Numbered from the stretch's first letter, positions 24,083 to 39,800 are shown. The stretch is 64,000 bases of DNA from Protonemura montana (GCA_947568835.1 OX387603.1:22654651-22718650), one strand, 5' to 3'. Notes: generated by a model not told the origin, from the sequence alone. Translations and numbers: made by a program.

Positions 24083-27000
24083 GATTTATTCGTCCAGATT
24101 TATTAACATACATTAATATTGGATAGGTCATAGAAGATACAATGTCCTTCGGTCCTCCGTGTGTATTACCGATCCGCCAGAATAACATCTTTTTTAAAAA
24201 ATCATTGTTTTCTTTCGAACTCTTGGCTTTGTTTTTCTATTTTGAAAAGCGAAACCTTCCAAGTGCAAACGTTTATTTTTACATGTTTAATTTGGTGAGA
24301 GTATAAGCGGTTTGTTGATACAAACTGGCTCGTCCTAAAAAACAACCTGACAAATATTTCGCGAGCCGGTCCTGTTTGCCAGGATGCGAACGCCGCTGCA
24401 CTCTCACTCTCCGATGACTTTCTTCTGCAAGGACCAGTTCGCCCTGCACTCAACGCGTCTCAAAGTCAAACATCTCTTGACTTTCATCGCTTTTCCGCTG
24501 ACACATCCGGCGCCGTTATTGATTCGAATGGGCAGAAAATTTTTTCCCTTTAAAACATCCACGTTTTGACTAACAAATAACAATGCATCATTCGGATCCG
24601 TCGATCGACAAAATATTAGAGGCGTATCGGAATTCTTGGCGACTTTTTTTGGGATGAAAAATGAAATTTTTCCTTGTGTAGCAAATTCACGAGTCAAGAC
24701 GTCACAAGTTGAAATTGTGGTTTGATTATTGTATTTTGTCGGTGTGTGGGTATATGGTATCACCTCAAACACACCAACCACAAAACCACACAAACATCTT
24801 CGGGAGACTGAGCTGCATTTCATTCCTTTTAATTAAGTGTTCTTATGAGTCCATTTCGATATCATAAATCAACAAACAACATTGTAAATGTGTAATAAAT
24901 GTAATGCGGGATGATATTGCACGAGCCTTTATATTCATGTGATAATCAAGGTAACAATAAAAAATTAAGTGTAATCTAAAGTGTAAATTTTATTCTTTTG
25001 TGCGGACGGATGTTTCGTATACAGAGAAAAATCATGTTTTGAAGTTAAAAATAGGATACATTAAAATACGACGTAATGGCAAAGTGGCTTATTTTCCAAT
25101 AAAACCATTATTTTGACGGCAGCAGCATTTCTTCTATATATGATTTTATCATTTCTCGAATCCAAATGGTGAGACTCGATTGATATTCGGGAATACCTCC
25201 TGCCTCGAACTTGGCAGTCTGGAATCGTCTGGAATGCCGTCACTGTGCTGTTCTATGTGTTAACTTACTATTATTATTATTCACGTCAGGCAAGCCGAGT
25301 TCGTTGCATACATTTGGCTCTCGCTTCGATCAATCTTTCAGAAAAATCGCACGAGGTATGGGAAAAGAAACGGGTCGAGCGTCTAGAAATGAGATGTCCT
25401 TTCCAATATGTTACACTGATATCAAATGAACGGCTCTAGAGTCGAAACTCTTGAATGAACAACGAGAATTGCAGTCATAGACGATATTTACTGAGCTCTC
25501 GGAAGAGGGAAAATGTTTCTTGGCTGTTTGAATGTTGGCTGTTTGGCTGTTTGTTCTTTCAGTATATATACCTTTATATAAAAGGTATATGTATATTATA
25601 AATTATGAAGTAAAATGTTGTTTCTATTCACGATTATATCTTTGACGAACTGCTCTTACATTTTCTCCGCTAATGAATTTTTCGTTTTGCTGAGATTGAT
25701 ATGCATCCAAAGTGTGGTAATGCGTTCTGCATGTTTTAAGCGTCGACAAGTTCAATTGATAGACATAGCGTAGGTGTCAAGAACACAGTCAAATCAATCA
25801 ACTGCCCGCCATGAATTTTGTCCACCCTTGGGATGAAAATGCCACGGCAGACAGACAGTCAATCACGGCGGCGTCATCTGCACCGTCGCGACGCCAAACA
25901 AAACAGGCGACGCCGACGCCACCGTTCGAAACTAGGACAGATATCGGGCATGAAACGACGTCGGCTTGCCGGCACCACGCGTTCGGCTTTGCTCAAATTG
26001 AGTTTGCAGTACGTTTTAATATACATTTTACGAGCGTAATGAAATTGGTTGGGAAATCGGAAAACCGGGACGCGGAGGGACGAGGATGTTCTTCAAGCTT
26101 CAGGCGAAACGTCCATCCTCGTTTACCACGAGCGGCACTCGGCGAGAGAATGAATTAAAATGGTGCAGGGTGAAGAAGCCTTTTCTAGAGTCTCGTAGTT
26201 CGCGTCTCTGAAAAACTTCCCGTGACACGATGGAAATCACGTCATACACACTTTTTACTAAAGCTTGGATGGCTTCTTTGCTATATCCAAGTCTTGTTCG
26301 CCAAAAGAAAGAGAAAATAAAATATTTCTCTTGGGTTTTCTTCCTGGAATCATCATGTTTAGCTAGACCGAGCGTATTCGTTCCAGGGTTCGCCTGGAGC
26401 CCGCAGGAAGGCACGCTGAGGAGTCACCCCATCTAGATTCTAGCACGACCCGTGAGATATAAGTTTACATTCGGGATTTCAATTTCATTGTGAAATATAC
26501 TTTCATGAGAAATAAACCTCGGCGACGACGTGGGTGCTAGCAATATCGTGCTTGGTGCGGGCTTATGGTGTATACGACGAGATGAAAATAGCTGCCCACT
26601 TTTCCTTGGTTTGTTATCCGTTAGTATAGCAAGCAAGAACAGGCGTTTGAAGCCCACTCAAGATTTATCCGGGCATAATCTATGCATCGCTGTCGTCAAG
26701 ATTATCCATGCCGATATGGAACTGACTGAAAATCTGAGCACACAACTCCAGTCCCAAGTGCAGGAGGTTGAGTTTTTGCAAGTCTTCTTGTTATACCTCC
26801 CTAGTCTCTGCTCGAGGACCGACGGATATTTTTATCCAGCACCGTGGGCTTCGGAAATGGGCTCATTGATTTTCACCGTCGCCGGCCAAGCCCTGCACCC
26901 ATACCACCTTTATACTTCATGCTCAAGTGCAACAACAAACTGCTGATTACACACAAACCTAAGAAAGACAACCCTGCTTCAGGAATTAATGAGTAAAAAA

Positions 27001-30000
27001 CTGCTGATTGGTAGTTTTAGCCCGAAGCGGACGCACACTCTTTGGTCATCGTTGCTCACCGTCTGAAGGATTCTTCTTGTCCTCGAAAATTCTCCATGCC
27101 CGATAATTTCCTGGATACTTTTGCTCGAACGCACGGGCATTACTTTTTTAACGACACATTCTGACGAAACACGACGATTCGGAGCGTTCACGGCCGAGGG
27201 CCCTCAGCGGTAATTATGGATTGCGTCCATGGCTAGGAAAAGCCGAGGCGAGCCATGATTCGGTCGGTGCCCATGCTGCATGCATGTGGTTGCCACCTAT
27301 CACGCCCTCCGTGGCCGCACGAAAGCATAGCCCACAGACCAGTAACTGAACTATCGGCCCCTTTTTTCAAATCGCTGTACAGCAATGACCGCTTCATTGC
27401 AGTGCCACGTTTCCCACCCAAGTTCAAAGAGAGTCATCATCACCCTGCACGTGCACAATCTTGCAACACACGTGTAGACGTGTTAGACGTGAAGGCTTCA
27501 TGGTTTAAGCGGAAAGTCGTCGACTTTGACAGCTCGAGTGCCTATTACACACGGAGGGTAGAGTGTAAAGAGCATGGCTTAAAAACTATTTAATTCACGG
27601 TCTAGTCTAGTCGAGAGTGATTCGCTGTTTTTACTATGTGCAGCTTGAGGCTACATCAAGTAAATAATTGCGCTGTTATGTGCTAGCAAAATAATGAACT
27701 GATTAATTTTTTCAACAATCAAAAACTTCAGCTGTCAATCTTCTTGCGTAAATTGTATGGCAATTATTTTGCTAGGTGTACAAGCACTCACAGATTCCGA
27801 TATAAATGGGTTTGATTTATCTATCACATTATTGCGAAACACATGTATTCTGTGAAATGTTATTCAGCATGTATGCTGTTAATATTGACTATTGAGGTAA
27901 TTTGATATCACACAGCATACCAAACCAAATAGACTCGAAATTCATATCCGATTGATGTTCACAGCCCCAACACATGTCTGAAACTGTGTGTTATTTAGCT
28001 CAAAGCCACTGCAAGAGACATTACCAATCCTTGCTTGATCCTGACCCAACTCCTGGCTCAAATTATAACAAACCGCGAATCCTCTGTGCATACTAGATGA
28101 CAGAGAAAACGCTATGTCCTGCGCAGTACATTACAGATTGAGAAATGCGCAAAGTTGTTTGGAACTCGCGACCCACCTGTGAACATCTTGGTCGTAACTT
28201 TGAAGCGAGCATGCATGTGTGTGCAGCCTCGAATGGCGCCCAACAGTGCCTAGATAACCTGGGGGTGCCCACTGCCACCCATAGTCGCTAACTTGGTTGG
28301 AAAACTTGTCCAACTTTGCCACCGGTCCCTTGTCAATACATTGTCGAGCGTTCGAATACGACGGTTCTATCGTGTTGAAGGGTGGTTAGAAAATAAATGC
28401 TCGTGGGCGTCGATAAAAAAATATCTCTAGATATTTACCTTAGCGGGCAAGAAATGTGTTGCACCTACCTAAGGCATGTTTTCTGAATTTTCTTTTCTAG
28501 CATCCTTTATGATATTCCTGTACTAATTTAATACGGTTTACGAGAGGCAGACCACATTTATAAAAATCCGTCTAGGAGAGGGTTGTATAAAAGGAAGATT
28601 AATCTCCATTTTTTCCCTCTTTAAACCCTCGTTTTGAGCTTTATCGGCAATGAACGTATGCCCAAGAGCCAACAGCCACATTCAGGACGACCAAGATCCA
28701 CCCAGGACGCAGAGGTCGGACCGGCCAGCGATTATAGATCGGTCAGACTACACAAAGAGTCCGTATTTCGAGGAAAGGTATTCACCCCGTGCGTTTCCCG
28801 ATCAAATCGAACATTTATAGCCGACTATTCGGGGAATTGTCGCATCGCTGCCATAAAACGCATTAACGAGATGCCTTCTGATATCACTAAAATAGGAACG
28901 TCGTGCCTACGCGCTCTTGGAAGAGCTCGGATGCTTCGATAGCCGAAGACATTTAATTTCGGTCCACAAAATGACCGAGCCAGTGCTCAATATAAGCACT
29001 TCAAAGAACTATAATAATCCTGAGACAGGTATGCGTTTAATATCTCAACCTGCTATAACCGAGCAAGAAGAGTGGAATTATTTGTTTCAAAGTAGGCCAC
29101 AGCTGGCTCGATTGAATTATTAGTTATCTCATTTCATCGTTGCCTGTGTATTATTAGGTATGTACCTTCTAGTTAGAGATAGTTACCATCCGATAATCAG
29201 GATGCGTCCGGTTATTACAACGACCGACTAGACTCGTTTCGAAAAAGACATGCCTCCCAGAATTTCAACCCCGTACCCAATAAAAATTGTAAAACTGTGC
29301 ACAGCTCGACACATAAAAAAAGAAAACTCTTTCGCATCTCATAGATTCCAATTAGCTGCAAATTAAGAGCTGTGATGCGTAATGAATGCGTATTACGTTT
29401 AATTACTCGCGTCGCATTCTAGGCACTCTTTCGCAACGAGCTAAGAATTAATTAGCTCAATGAGAGATTATGGAAATGCAATCAGCACGAAGTACCCCGA
29501 ATCCCAATGCAACGGCGCTCGGGGTTGCAAATAGCAATGCTGCAACTATTCCCATGTTGAGGGAGAAGACGAGATTCAGACTTTTGTCATTTTAACGACG
29601 ACAACATCTTTGTTCTAGGGATTCACCGATGGCAAAGAGTAATTTATCTAGGCGCTTGTGCGTCTTCGTTCCCCTCTGGTGACCGTTTAGTTTGCAGCCA
29701 GCTGCAAGCTGACTGCCACAGTATGCACAATTATTCTGCAAGGGTGAAAGTAGGTAAAGGTAAGCGAATGTCCGGTTATTTATTATGGAGCCGTGCGGTT
29801 TTGATAGACCACGCCTGCCTCCGAAGCTGCGACATTGCCACTAGTTTCAAAATATTTAAACGTTTTTTTCTCTCTCATCGCTTGCCGCGCGCGAGTCGAA
29901 CCAGTTATTGACTCAGGTTCTTTCACTTATTAGCCCAAGGTGTGTAATTTTTTTGTGTGCAGAACACACTTACGTGCGCCTATGGGTCTGGTTAATTGTT

Positions 30001-33000
30001 ATGATATGAGTAACGTGGCTTTTTTGGATGGGTTTTTTTTATTGTTATTCATTGAAATTTACTTTCCTATTGACCATGAATCATTTTAATGGCAATTGCA
30101 TAATTCTATTAATCTTTAGGAGAACGTATAGTGTCACCTCCACTCACCAAGAACGCGCATTTCTTTAATGAATGGGGGATGACGCAAAACCAGCCTTGAT
30201 CCTTGACTGCTTAGTCTCCCTAATCGTCACGCTTTTTGCCATACTAACTCATCCATTTTTTTTTCTGCTAGAAAGTGCGTCGTAAAACTTGGCGTTTAAA
30301 ATATCGAGGCTAACTGAATTGCAAAGTTGTCCATCGGCAACCGGGGGGGACAGGCCGGATTCGAATGTCCATAAAACGTCCTGACTTCTAAGTTCTAGTG
30401 CATGAGCACACATGGTTCGAGCAGAGAGACAGAAACTTTCAAATGATGGTGCACCCGTTTCAAATGCTAGGCGGCGCAACTGTCCGGTGCTTCAGCAGAT
30501 GGACGCGCCGCAAAAAAATGATCACTTATCTCGATCGTCGTGATGTGTTTAAAATCTACTAACTACAGCAATCTTAGCTCTGAAAAGAAATACGACACGA
30601 ATCTTTGTTACCATACCAAAGTAATTGGCAAATTAGTATTGCACTATATATTTTTTTTCTTGGCAAATGGCTGTGTGCACACCATTCAGTCATTGACGTA
30701 TTGCACTTTTACTCTCGATATCGATAGACCCCTGGCTCGAAACATTTCAAAGTCAATTTAGCTGATAGCGATAGCGGATTAAATGTGGGAGTTCGTTGCA
30801 TTCGTTACCAACACCATAATTATCAACATAAATTACCACATCTTGCAATCATGTGCATATCGCCGAGCTCACGTGCTTAAAACCCGCCGGGGTCATTAGA
30901 GATGCACGTAGTACCTGTGATAGATAATCATTCTCATCACATGCTCATCGATTACAATTACCACTTTCAGGAGCCAACATGCGAGTTGGTTTGCACACTA
31001 TCGACACCTCCTAACGTAATCGTATACGCGAAGCGCTCCTTTCCACAACGCCAATTTCGCGGCGATTATTAAGAAATTATGAGACTTTTTCACACATCAT
31101 TACAAAAGCGCTGATTTTATTAGCTCGTACCAAATCAACTTTCTGTAAGTGTGATAAAAATTAAGTTACATTTTTTATGGAATTTCTTGTTTTTTTTTTT
31201 AAACAGGAGATATCATTCTCAAATCAAGACCAAGATCTCACCCAGATGCAGCTCACAGATTACAAACGTATCGCGCGCGTTCGCCGTGGTTTCGCAAGTC
31301 CATGGCGTTATTTAAAAGAGGTAATTACTCTTGAGTGCAGTACAGCGGACATATGCGCAGCTTTGCGCAGCGGCTTACCCAAGATCTATCTTTAGCCGAT
31401 GCGTGCGATATCTTAGCGCGCCTTCATTCAGGTTTCTTTCCCCGCGAGAACCGGACATACCAAGATCATCGGCCGGACGAGTCCTCCTACTAGCAAGTCG
31501 TAGCCACCGGACCATGGACTTATCACGGGCTGGAGGTAACCTGGCTTCCGGGGCAGCAGTTGCCACTGCGCCCGATCCGACCCATCTTTCTAGACTAAGA
31601 CTAAAGCTAGACCCATGAGAGGTCCACTCATCTACCCACGGTTTTATAAAACAACTAACCGTACTCCTGTAACCGTTTGCGATGGTCAATGCTAAGGGCA
31701 TCTATGCTAGATGTTATCTCTAGATCGAAATGAAAACATTCTTGGGATCAAGAGACAGTTTAAACGGTGGGTTGTTTTTCATACGGACGCACTGCCCAGG
31801 TCTAAAGACATGGTAATTTATTCATCTCATCTCATCTTTCATCAGAGATCACCGCCTCCGATGATAGGAAATAGTTGGTAGTACACATGAATTTATAGCG
31901 TCTTGGCGATGGTTATGCGAGCACTTGACTATTAATTCGAGCTCGAGCTGTGATCAGTGTAATTTTGTAATTCTGTAATGCTGTAATTAATATGGATTTG
32001 TAAAGTAAATAAATTAATGCCGTGATAATGATATGTGCTATAGATGGCACGTAAATGATGCTGGTAGCGTGTTATCGAAATTAAATTCAGGCTTACGTTT
32101 TATTGGCACAACTGACTGGATTATATCGAATCGTGATTTTATCTCTAAAACAAACAATTTTTTAGCAGTTTCATTATCGAATGGAAATGAACAAATAGCA
32201 GCGAGGAGGTAAAAGTTTGGTAAAAGGTATCAAATATCATGCGAATGATCGAAATTAAAATGTTTTTTTTTGAGAACTAAGGACATCGAGTTGAAGAATG
32301 GACTGAAAAACAGATCAATCAAAGGTCACACCTTGACAATTGGACCGCTTTTTATCAACCTCAATGAATAGAAAGACAAACAGTGGAGTGGAGTGAATGC
32401 TGAAACAATTTGGCGTCAGTTCAGTACGATATACGGTGACGGTCGGCCGGTCGATCGGTCGGTGTCACAATTCGAAGAAGCCAACATTCACGAGAAGGTT
32501 AATCCCATCTCTCTCTCGCAAGGCAAAGTCGGATTTGTGTCAAAGTCTAGGCGAAGGATGACCGTAGAAAGCACTGGTATTTTTAGTACGAATAATGAAA
32601 CGGTGTAATAGCTTAACTATTCTTAACGCAAATTCAATATTCGAATAGTGATTGCGTGTCATATTTTCATCCTTTTCACTTGAAACAAAAGCAAAGGTTT
32701 CCAAGAGTCACACTGGTCACTTTACAGTGGCCTACATATTGTGAATTTCAATCCCACTATCACTCATATCCAGTGGTTAATTTGTGCGTAAACTCACGTA
32801 AACTCCGTTTATCTACCTATTTTCATGCGTAAACCCCGTTTACTCACCTTCCCTATTCCTATACCAGTAACCGCAGTAGCCCGTGTAAATGATGTGATTT
32901 CTAACAATCGTGTAAGCCAAAACAATATTTTTAATACCAACATGCTTCAATAGCAAGAAAAGCCGAGTTTTATGTTATGTCTAACTCTAAGGTTTGTAGC

Positions 33001-33811
33001 AATAACTGAGATTCACGCGAATGCATCGAGGAGCTCCTAGCATCGTTACATAGTATTCCTAGCTGTGCGCGAGCCGCAACCCTTTGATAGGCAGCGCCGA
33101 CGAAACAAAGCCAGCGTTCGGACCAACATTTTCCGAAAACTTAAAAGCTAAACTTTCAGAAAAATTTCCCCTTTTTTCCTGGGACACAGCTTCATATTTT
33201 TCATCCCCACTACTCCCATTTATTTAGTAAAAAATCCCTCGATCATGCAGTCGCGATGCTTTCTTAAACCGAGGAAGTTGCGTTCTTTTCATCGGCCAAC
33301 ATGCCGCTAGGGAAGCGCGGGGTCGACGCTGGTGGGTCGGGCTCACACTCAAACAGTAAATCCAAAATTACTTGTTTTTTTACTCAAGTTAATGCAGTAA
33401 GTGTTGTTGATGTCAATGCAAGTTCATGTTCTTCGGCAACTGGGAATGGTCGAGATGCAGAGACGTCGTTGCCCGAAAGAGAAATCGCCATGGTCCAGAA
33501 TAGTATGGTTCTCGAAGGTAATTCAATTATGATAGTATAAACGTACAATAAAATAAATAGAACTACGCACTTGACACTGCCCTGTGAGCTGTGAAATTGC
33601 CCATGGTATACATATCGGTAAATAGGTTAATGGTGTAAAAGCGCACCAAGGGCTGGCTACCGCCTGCCCACACGCTCTCACGATCTTGCGAAGAACGATA
33701 TACATAATAAAGCATGACATATCCACCAATCCATGCTATCAGGAGGTTGCTCACCTATAACCATCCCACTAGGTACCAAATTCTTAAATGGAGCACACTA
33801 TTCTCCTCCAA
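24083..33811. other. non-coding block, about 9.7 kb
   Basis: No exon is recognisable on either strand. Features seen are a small perfect palindrome around 25565-25591 (ATATACCTTT and its complement around ATATA) and GC-rich islands at about 25,850-26,150, 27,190-27,480 and 31,270-31,620. There is also a TATAAAAGG motif at 28586 without a good initiator, and homeodomain-core-rich sequence at 29,350-29,470. An open frame at 33301-33540 is discussed under findings. Confidence 0.4.
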
Positions 33812-33827
33812 CCCCCCCCCCCCCCCC
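33812..33827. repeat. poly-C run (16 bases)
   Basis: An uninterrupted homopolymer of 16 C. Runs this long are rare in animal DNA and prone to sequencing error, so the exact length should not be trusted. Confidence 0.85.
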
Positions 33828-36800
33828 ACACTGTTTCAATAAAGTTAGGGTTTACCCACCTTTTCCGATACAAATTAACCACTGCTCATATCAATGACTA
33901 ACTACTGTGGTGCTCTTCTAGAAGAAAAACAAAACAAATTAATCAGTCATTCACAAAGAGATACGTAATCATTAAATCAAAAGTGAGCCCGGATGAAATT
34001 CAACCCGCCTGTGGGTGAATTCGCCTCGATCCGCGTGAAACAATGAAGAGATCGTTAGTGCTGGTCGCATAGGGGTATCGCTGTGACAAGGCTGGTCCAC
34101 GGCGCCGTGCGCCTCTACGGGATATCGAATCATTTTCATTACACCTGGGGCTCGGTGGAGTCCGTTACGACCGGGGCGGGGGAGCGAAAAGCCCTCGGAG
34201 GGCGGAAGAAAAATACGACAATGGGAAACGATGGGGAATCGCGTTTGCCCACACGGCGCCAGTTTCAGAAGATGGGACCAATTTACTTGGCAGAGTGCTG
34301 TCGAAACATGGCACATGTCTTGTCATGTGTTGCCTGTTTCACAATCAATTTACATAAGCATCGTTTAGGGCGAATAGCCTGTATGATCACCTACGAATAG
34401 TCGACTCTGTAATAGCCATCAAAATGGGTTTAGGCTGCATAATTCCCAAAAGCTAATACCACGCGCTGGGAATGCACTGGATAATTCAATGGAGGAAAAT
34501 TGGCGTTCCTCCCTTCCCTTCGCATTAAAAATTAAACTAGCGTGCCTCAAGTTGAACGTTCATGTCTGCCTCCAAGATTTTTTTTATTAAAATTGCGATT
34601 TTCTTCAACCATAATAAGTAATAACAGTGTTTTTATTGTTTATAGCTTTCCTGGTATACGTTTCATCAAACCGTCTTCTGTGCTCACTTTTTCTTCTGAA
34701 CAAAGCACCGATTTTTGATCGCATAAAAGAGAGTCTAACATTATAGAGTCATCTTTAGACAATTAGACTTAATAAGCAACATGTAAAATAGTAGAAAACA
34801 TATTATTTCTTCCATACCAATGACCCTAATTGTGTTTGCATGTCTCTATTATGCATGCAGGATGACACTTTTTCTGTTACACAATGCCAAGAAAAAGCCG
34901 AGCTTCACTCTTCACTTGGTGCGACGACGCAATGAATTGCATTACAATTCGACAGATTTTGAAAGACGGCTTAGCCTCCAAATCCGACAAGATTCGGCAA
35001 ACACATTGTTGCTATTCTGCGTCGATCTCCACATGGAGTAGTAAATAACGATGGTCTAGATACTATAGAGAAATTAATTAATTTTATGAACCATGTTCGG
35101 ATGGCGGTATATATTGCGTATGACCCCCATGGCATTTAACTCTTTAATGTTTGAAGTCTGCAAGATATTAATTTATAACGTACCATTTACGCTGGCAAAT
35201 ATCAATGTCGGACACCTAGTTGCATTGGGACATAGGTGTACCTACATCTTACGTCAGTATAACTCAAAATCCAATCACCGCGTGCTTTATAAGATGAATG
35301 GGATGAATGTCGATGGGATGAAAACGATAAAGATAGACTTATTTCGTGAGAATTTCTGCAATTGCTTCTCGCAAAAATACAAATTCCGATTTTACGGTTT
35401 ATACGCTTTATGTAAAAATGTTCGATTTTTTTTAAAGAAAATTACCACTATATCTAAATTAATCTTTCGTGATTGTATATTTTCCTGTACTCGCTATGTC
35501 TCAGCGGCATAGTTAAATGAAGACATGCTAATAACAATCAAACAATAAATGTAATTGTAAATAATTACGATTATACTTCTAACCTTTCAATTACTATATT
35601 ACATCATGAGCCGATATTGTACACAAAAAAGCATTTACATTTTTCAAATCAGTTAAGAGAATCTTCCGACCTTCACGTCATGTCGCCACCAAACCAAAGC
35701 AATGTTCATGATCATGAAAGTGAAACGAAACCGCAATGGAAAAAACTCACTGCAGTTCAATAAACTGGTCAAATCAAAAACACACTCCGCCATCGTCGTC
35801 AATCGTCACCCGTGTGCCAAATCACAATGTTAAATGGATTATGATTGTCAGCTGCTTGGGAGTTGGCTGCATCTCAACTTTAGCAGTTGGCCCCTTCAGT
35901 TAACGTGGCCTCCACCATCCCTCGGTTGGCAAAACGAGACCCACACGCATAAGAGATGTATTATTAATTGACGAGATAGATCGCTTCCACTTCCGGGATA
36001 GCGTTTTTTACACGCGTGTTGAAGATAGGGGACCAGATCGAGTTTGCCTTGTTCACTGCTACTTACTATGCCAGCACCCAATTGGAAAAATGCACACCAC
36101 TTCATTTCACTTTTTTTTTTCACCAATTCAACCGGCTTTTAAGTCGTTATTCAAATCCACATGTGCGAGCCTGTTTTTTGAGGTCAAGGCCTTTGACATT
36201 CGAGTAGTAATTTCTCCTGCGGGTTGACATACGACCCGGTCAAAACGCCTCTTCGTGATTTCACTCTGCTCATCCTCCATGCCGAATCTTCTGTGTCACT
36301 CAAACGCCGGCGAAATATTCGTTGGACGGAGGACGACGAATTGGAATTGTTCCACTGCTCGCAGTTGAGAGTTATCGAAAGAAATGCAGATCAAGGCAAG
36401 CTTCATTTTTGCCGGACAATTTACTCTAAGTTGAAAATAATTCGCTAACGTGCCATACCCGTGAAATTATTTTCTATCCCTGCATGTACATTAAAGATAT
36501 TAAATGCTGCTAAAGACAAAAACTTTCCTAAAATGTCACAATGTTATTAATTCAATCGCTGAAGAGAAAGTATTAATTTCGTTGATACACATATAAATAG
36601 ATGGGAAGCCTGTGAAAATTGGTGACACTGACATAGCTCTGTGCCGAATAGCTTTACCTACCCACGGAATTGAAAATTGAAATCTCGCCTCTGCACAGAA
36701 TTGCGTTGGAAATCCAATTTCGAAAGGCTGATCCTATTTAGATCGATTCGATAATCGGGTTTGCACTGATCGGTTGCTCAAACGACAGACTCCTCCACAT

Positions 36801-39800
36801 CGTACACACATCGGCGAGGCATATGTGGGCAACACCTATAGGCACCTATCGAACTGCGATCTGTTCCATTGCCCCACCACCGATCGAAAACGGGCTTATT
36901 GTGATATTGGGCCATTGTTGCAATTGGGCTGGACAAATCGAGATGCGGAAGCCTTTTAGAGAACACAACAAACAAACAGAAACCTACTCGATATGATGTG
37001 CTGCAATCGTTTCATTCGGTTAGCCTGCACGTGATGCTATTTATGCAGAAAACATATGTGTTGGCCGAAGATAACAAAACAACTGGCTATTGTGAAATGT
37101 TAATTACTGGCGATAATAATTAAATTAAAGCTAGGGCGTTGAATTTGAGCGCGCAAGTAAACCGAGTGTGACTCGACGACGCAGGCACTTTCGGGGAAAA
37201 CTGTAGACCACGTGTTGGATTGTACGTGAAATTAAGTTATGCATTCTTTTTTTTTTACCACCGAAAATGAAATTTCCATGTAAAATCACTTCTGAAATGT
37301 GATTACTGCCGGATGAGAAGGAACGGCACAGCGAATTTCGGCCAAATTTGTCGAGTTATTGACATGGGAAATTGATGTAGTGGCTGCGAAAGGATTTCCC
37401 TGGGGAGTGTCCCTAATTTCATTTGCGTCGAGTCGGCGAACACGACTTTAGACTCGGAAACGAGTGTCATAATCAAGTTAGTGCTTTTGAAAAATTGACA
37501 ACTCGGTTAAGGCTCGTTGCGTTGCAATGCTGAGATTCCGGCGCGTGGGCTCCCGAGTCTCATTGCGCACAATTGCAACTAATTATACACGTATAAGGTA
37601 AACGCATAGGTATGAGACAATGTACCGTGATCTCTCGAATGACGCGTTGTTGTCGTCTAATTCTGAGGGTGATTTATTGCACACGGCAAACGGCAGACAC
37701 AAATAAGTTGATCAAACAATGTCTACATTTACCGTCTTCGTATTTTCCACAGAGAAATGAAACCCACAATCGACTTACCAGAATACTGACGGTCAATCAC
37801 TTAATAGAATTCAATCTAATAATCAAAATATCTTCCGAGTTTCGCAAGATTTTTTTCTCGTTTATCAAATAACGGAAGTAGAAAACGCATCCAACATAAA
37901 AATCCTCGAGTCTAGACTATAAAGTGAGGTCTAGCCGAGTAAATCTCTTTTCTTTTTAGTCGGCGCACGTATTGATAAGATCAGATAAAGCGAGTAGGAA
38001 GAGTTATTGCAGATCGAATAATTCACTCAAAGCTTACATGCATTGCCCGCCGCGTCATAATTGGTCGCTTTCAATAAAGCCAGAAGAATTTGTGTTTTGA
38101 AATCCGATTGGCGCACTGCGATGAGATGAGTTTACCTCCGCATTACTGCCATGATATTCATTAGATTGCCAATTCCATCTAAATCTTTGATCGAACGGCG
38201 AGATTTGGATCGAATTTCAGTTGAAAACATTCGTATGGTCATCACCGACCATTGCTTGTGAGTTGGGGAAGCGAAAGAAGCCATTCGACCAATGTGCTAA
38301 TGGAAACACATGTAGTCCGAATCACACTTCCCACGATGACTGCTTTTTGCGCGAGCCCAACAAGTATAAAAGAGCCCAAGTTCAATTAAACTAATTAAAA
38401 TATTGAACCACCGTCATGAACGAGTAATAGTTGGTCCATTAGCGTGACATTAATTCAATGTCCAGATAAATTATTGTAATCACTAAGCCACGAGATTGAC
38501 ATTTTGGTCTTTCGCTGCGTCGATCCTGAGTGATATGACTTCTATCAAACTAAAAGCGTGCATGTGAACGCTTAAACTAATTATCTCCACTCGATAAAGT
38601 GCTGTTCATTTAATTAATTAAGTTTGACGGAGGAAGCCTCTGACAGACCTATTCTAGGCTTTGTTTTTGCCCGTGCTTACACCGATAAAAGCACGATTAC
38701 ACAACTAGACGTAGGTGCTTATGTGCACCGAACACGCGGCCTGAATATGCCTACATGCGTAAACTTCACGGGAGAAATTTGCATCTCTTTTTTCAACTAT
38801 TATTTTGCCTTACACTTTTTTTGCAGAGATAGAGAGAGAGAGAGAGAGAGGAAATGTGGTTTCTTCTACATTCACTTCCAGTGCACAATGTAATGAAGTA
38901 CGTATGGTCCTATTCTTTTCTTTCTGTGGCAATTAAACCCACTAATTGTGCATTATCGCGTGGCATTAGTTATTACGATTACCTGAATTTTTTCCCCTTA
39001 CGAAATTAGTAGATAAGCAGTGTTTAATTGATTCTTAAACCATATATTTTAAATCTAAAAATATCAAAAAGTGCCCGTGGCAGAGTTGTGTGCTTCCGAT
39101 TTTTGGCTCGCTCCGCATACCTAAAAACTCGTGTCATCTCGTTTTGTGCAGTTTCATTTGAGAGTTGTGTCACGATCAAAAAAAAAGGTCGTCACAGGTC
39201 ACAAATCTAAATTTACACGTACAAAATAATAAACACAAACTCAAAATTGCCAGTCACAAAAATTGGCAGCCATCCCCAAGATAATGCCCGCGGATTAATC
39301 GACCAATTGTCATGTGCCAACTCGCGGTTTCAGATGTCCAAACCCTTTGCCAAATCTTTCGCCCCATTTCCTTTTCACCGAGGCTGACGCGAGGTCCATG
39401 ACTATGTCCGCGATCGCACCTGAGATTGGTGCGGCACGAGCCTCTCACTGACGCCGCCGCGTTTTATCCCAAGAAGCATGCCTCACGATGGACCAGCTAG
39501 CTGGAAATGGTGACGACAATCGCCCAGAGGAAAGTAACATGCAAAGCACCGTTTTGTTTACGATACATTTTCCAATCTCGCGACAGGGCGTTATTTATTA
39601 CGAGCAGAATATTAATTAAGACGCCATGAAGAGAGGAGAAGCACCCCATTGTGTGTAGTATGGCATCAACGCAGTGTGTATAGGGGTTTATATAACTTTA
39701 CTTTTCAAAGCAGCCCATCACATAATACAAGCACTAAAGCAGGGTGTGTGAAGATTCGAGGGTAAACTTGTCGTTCGCTTTGTTTTACAACAGAGTTGTC

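Noticed and set aside
28586-28594. TATAAAAGG as a TATA box
   Set aside because: No initiator at about 30 nt downstream and no gene follows; the frame beginning at 28634 starts with TTG and resembles nothing.
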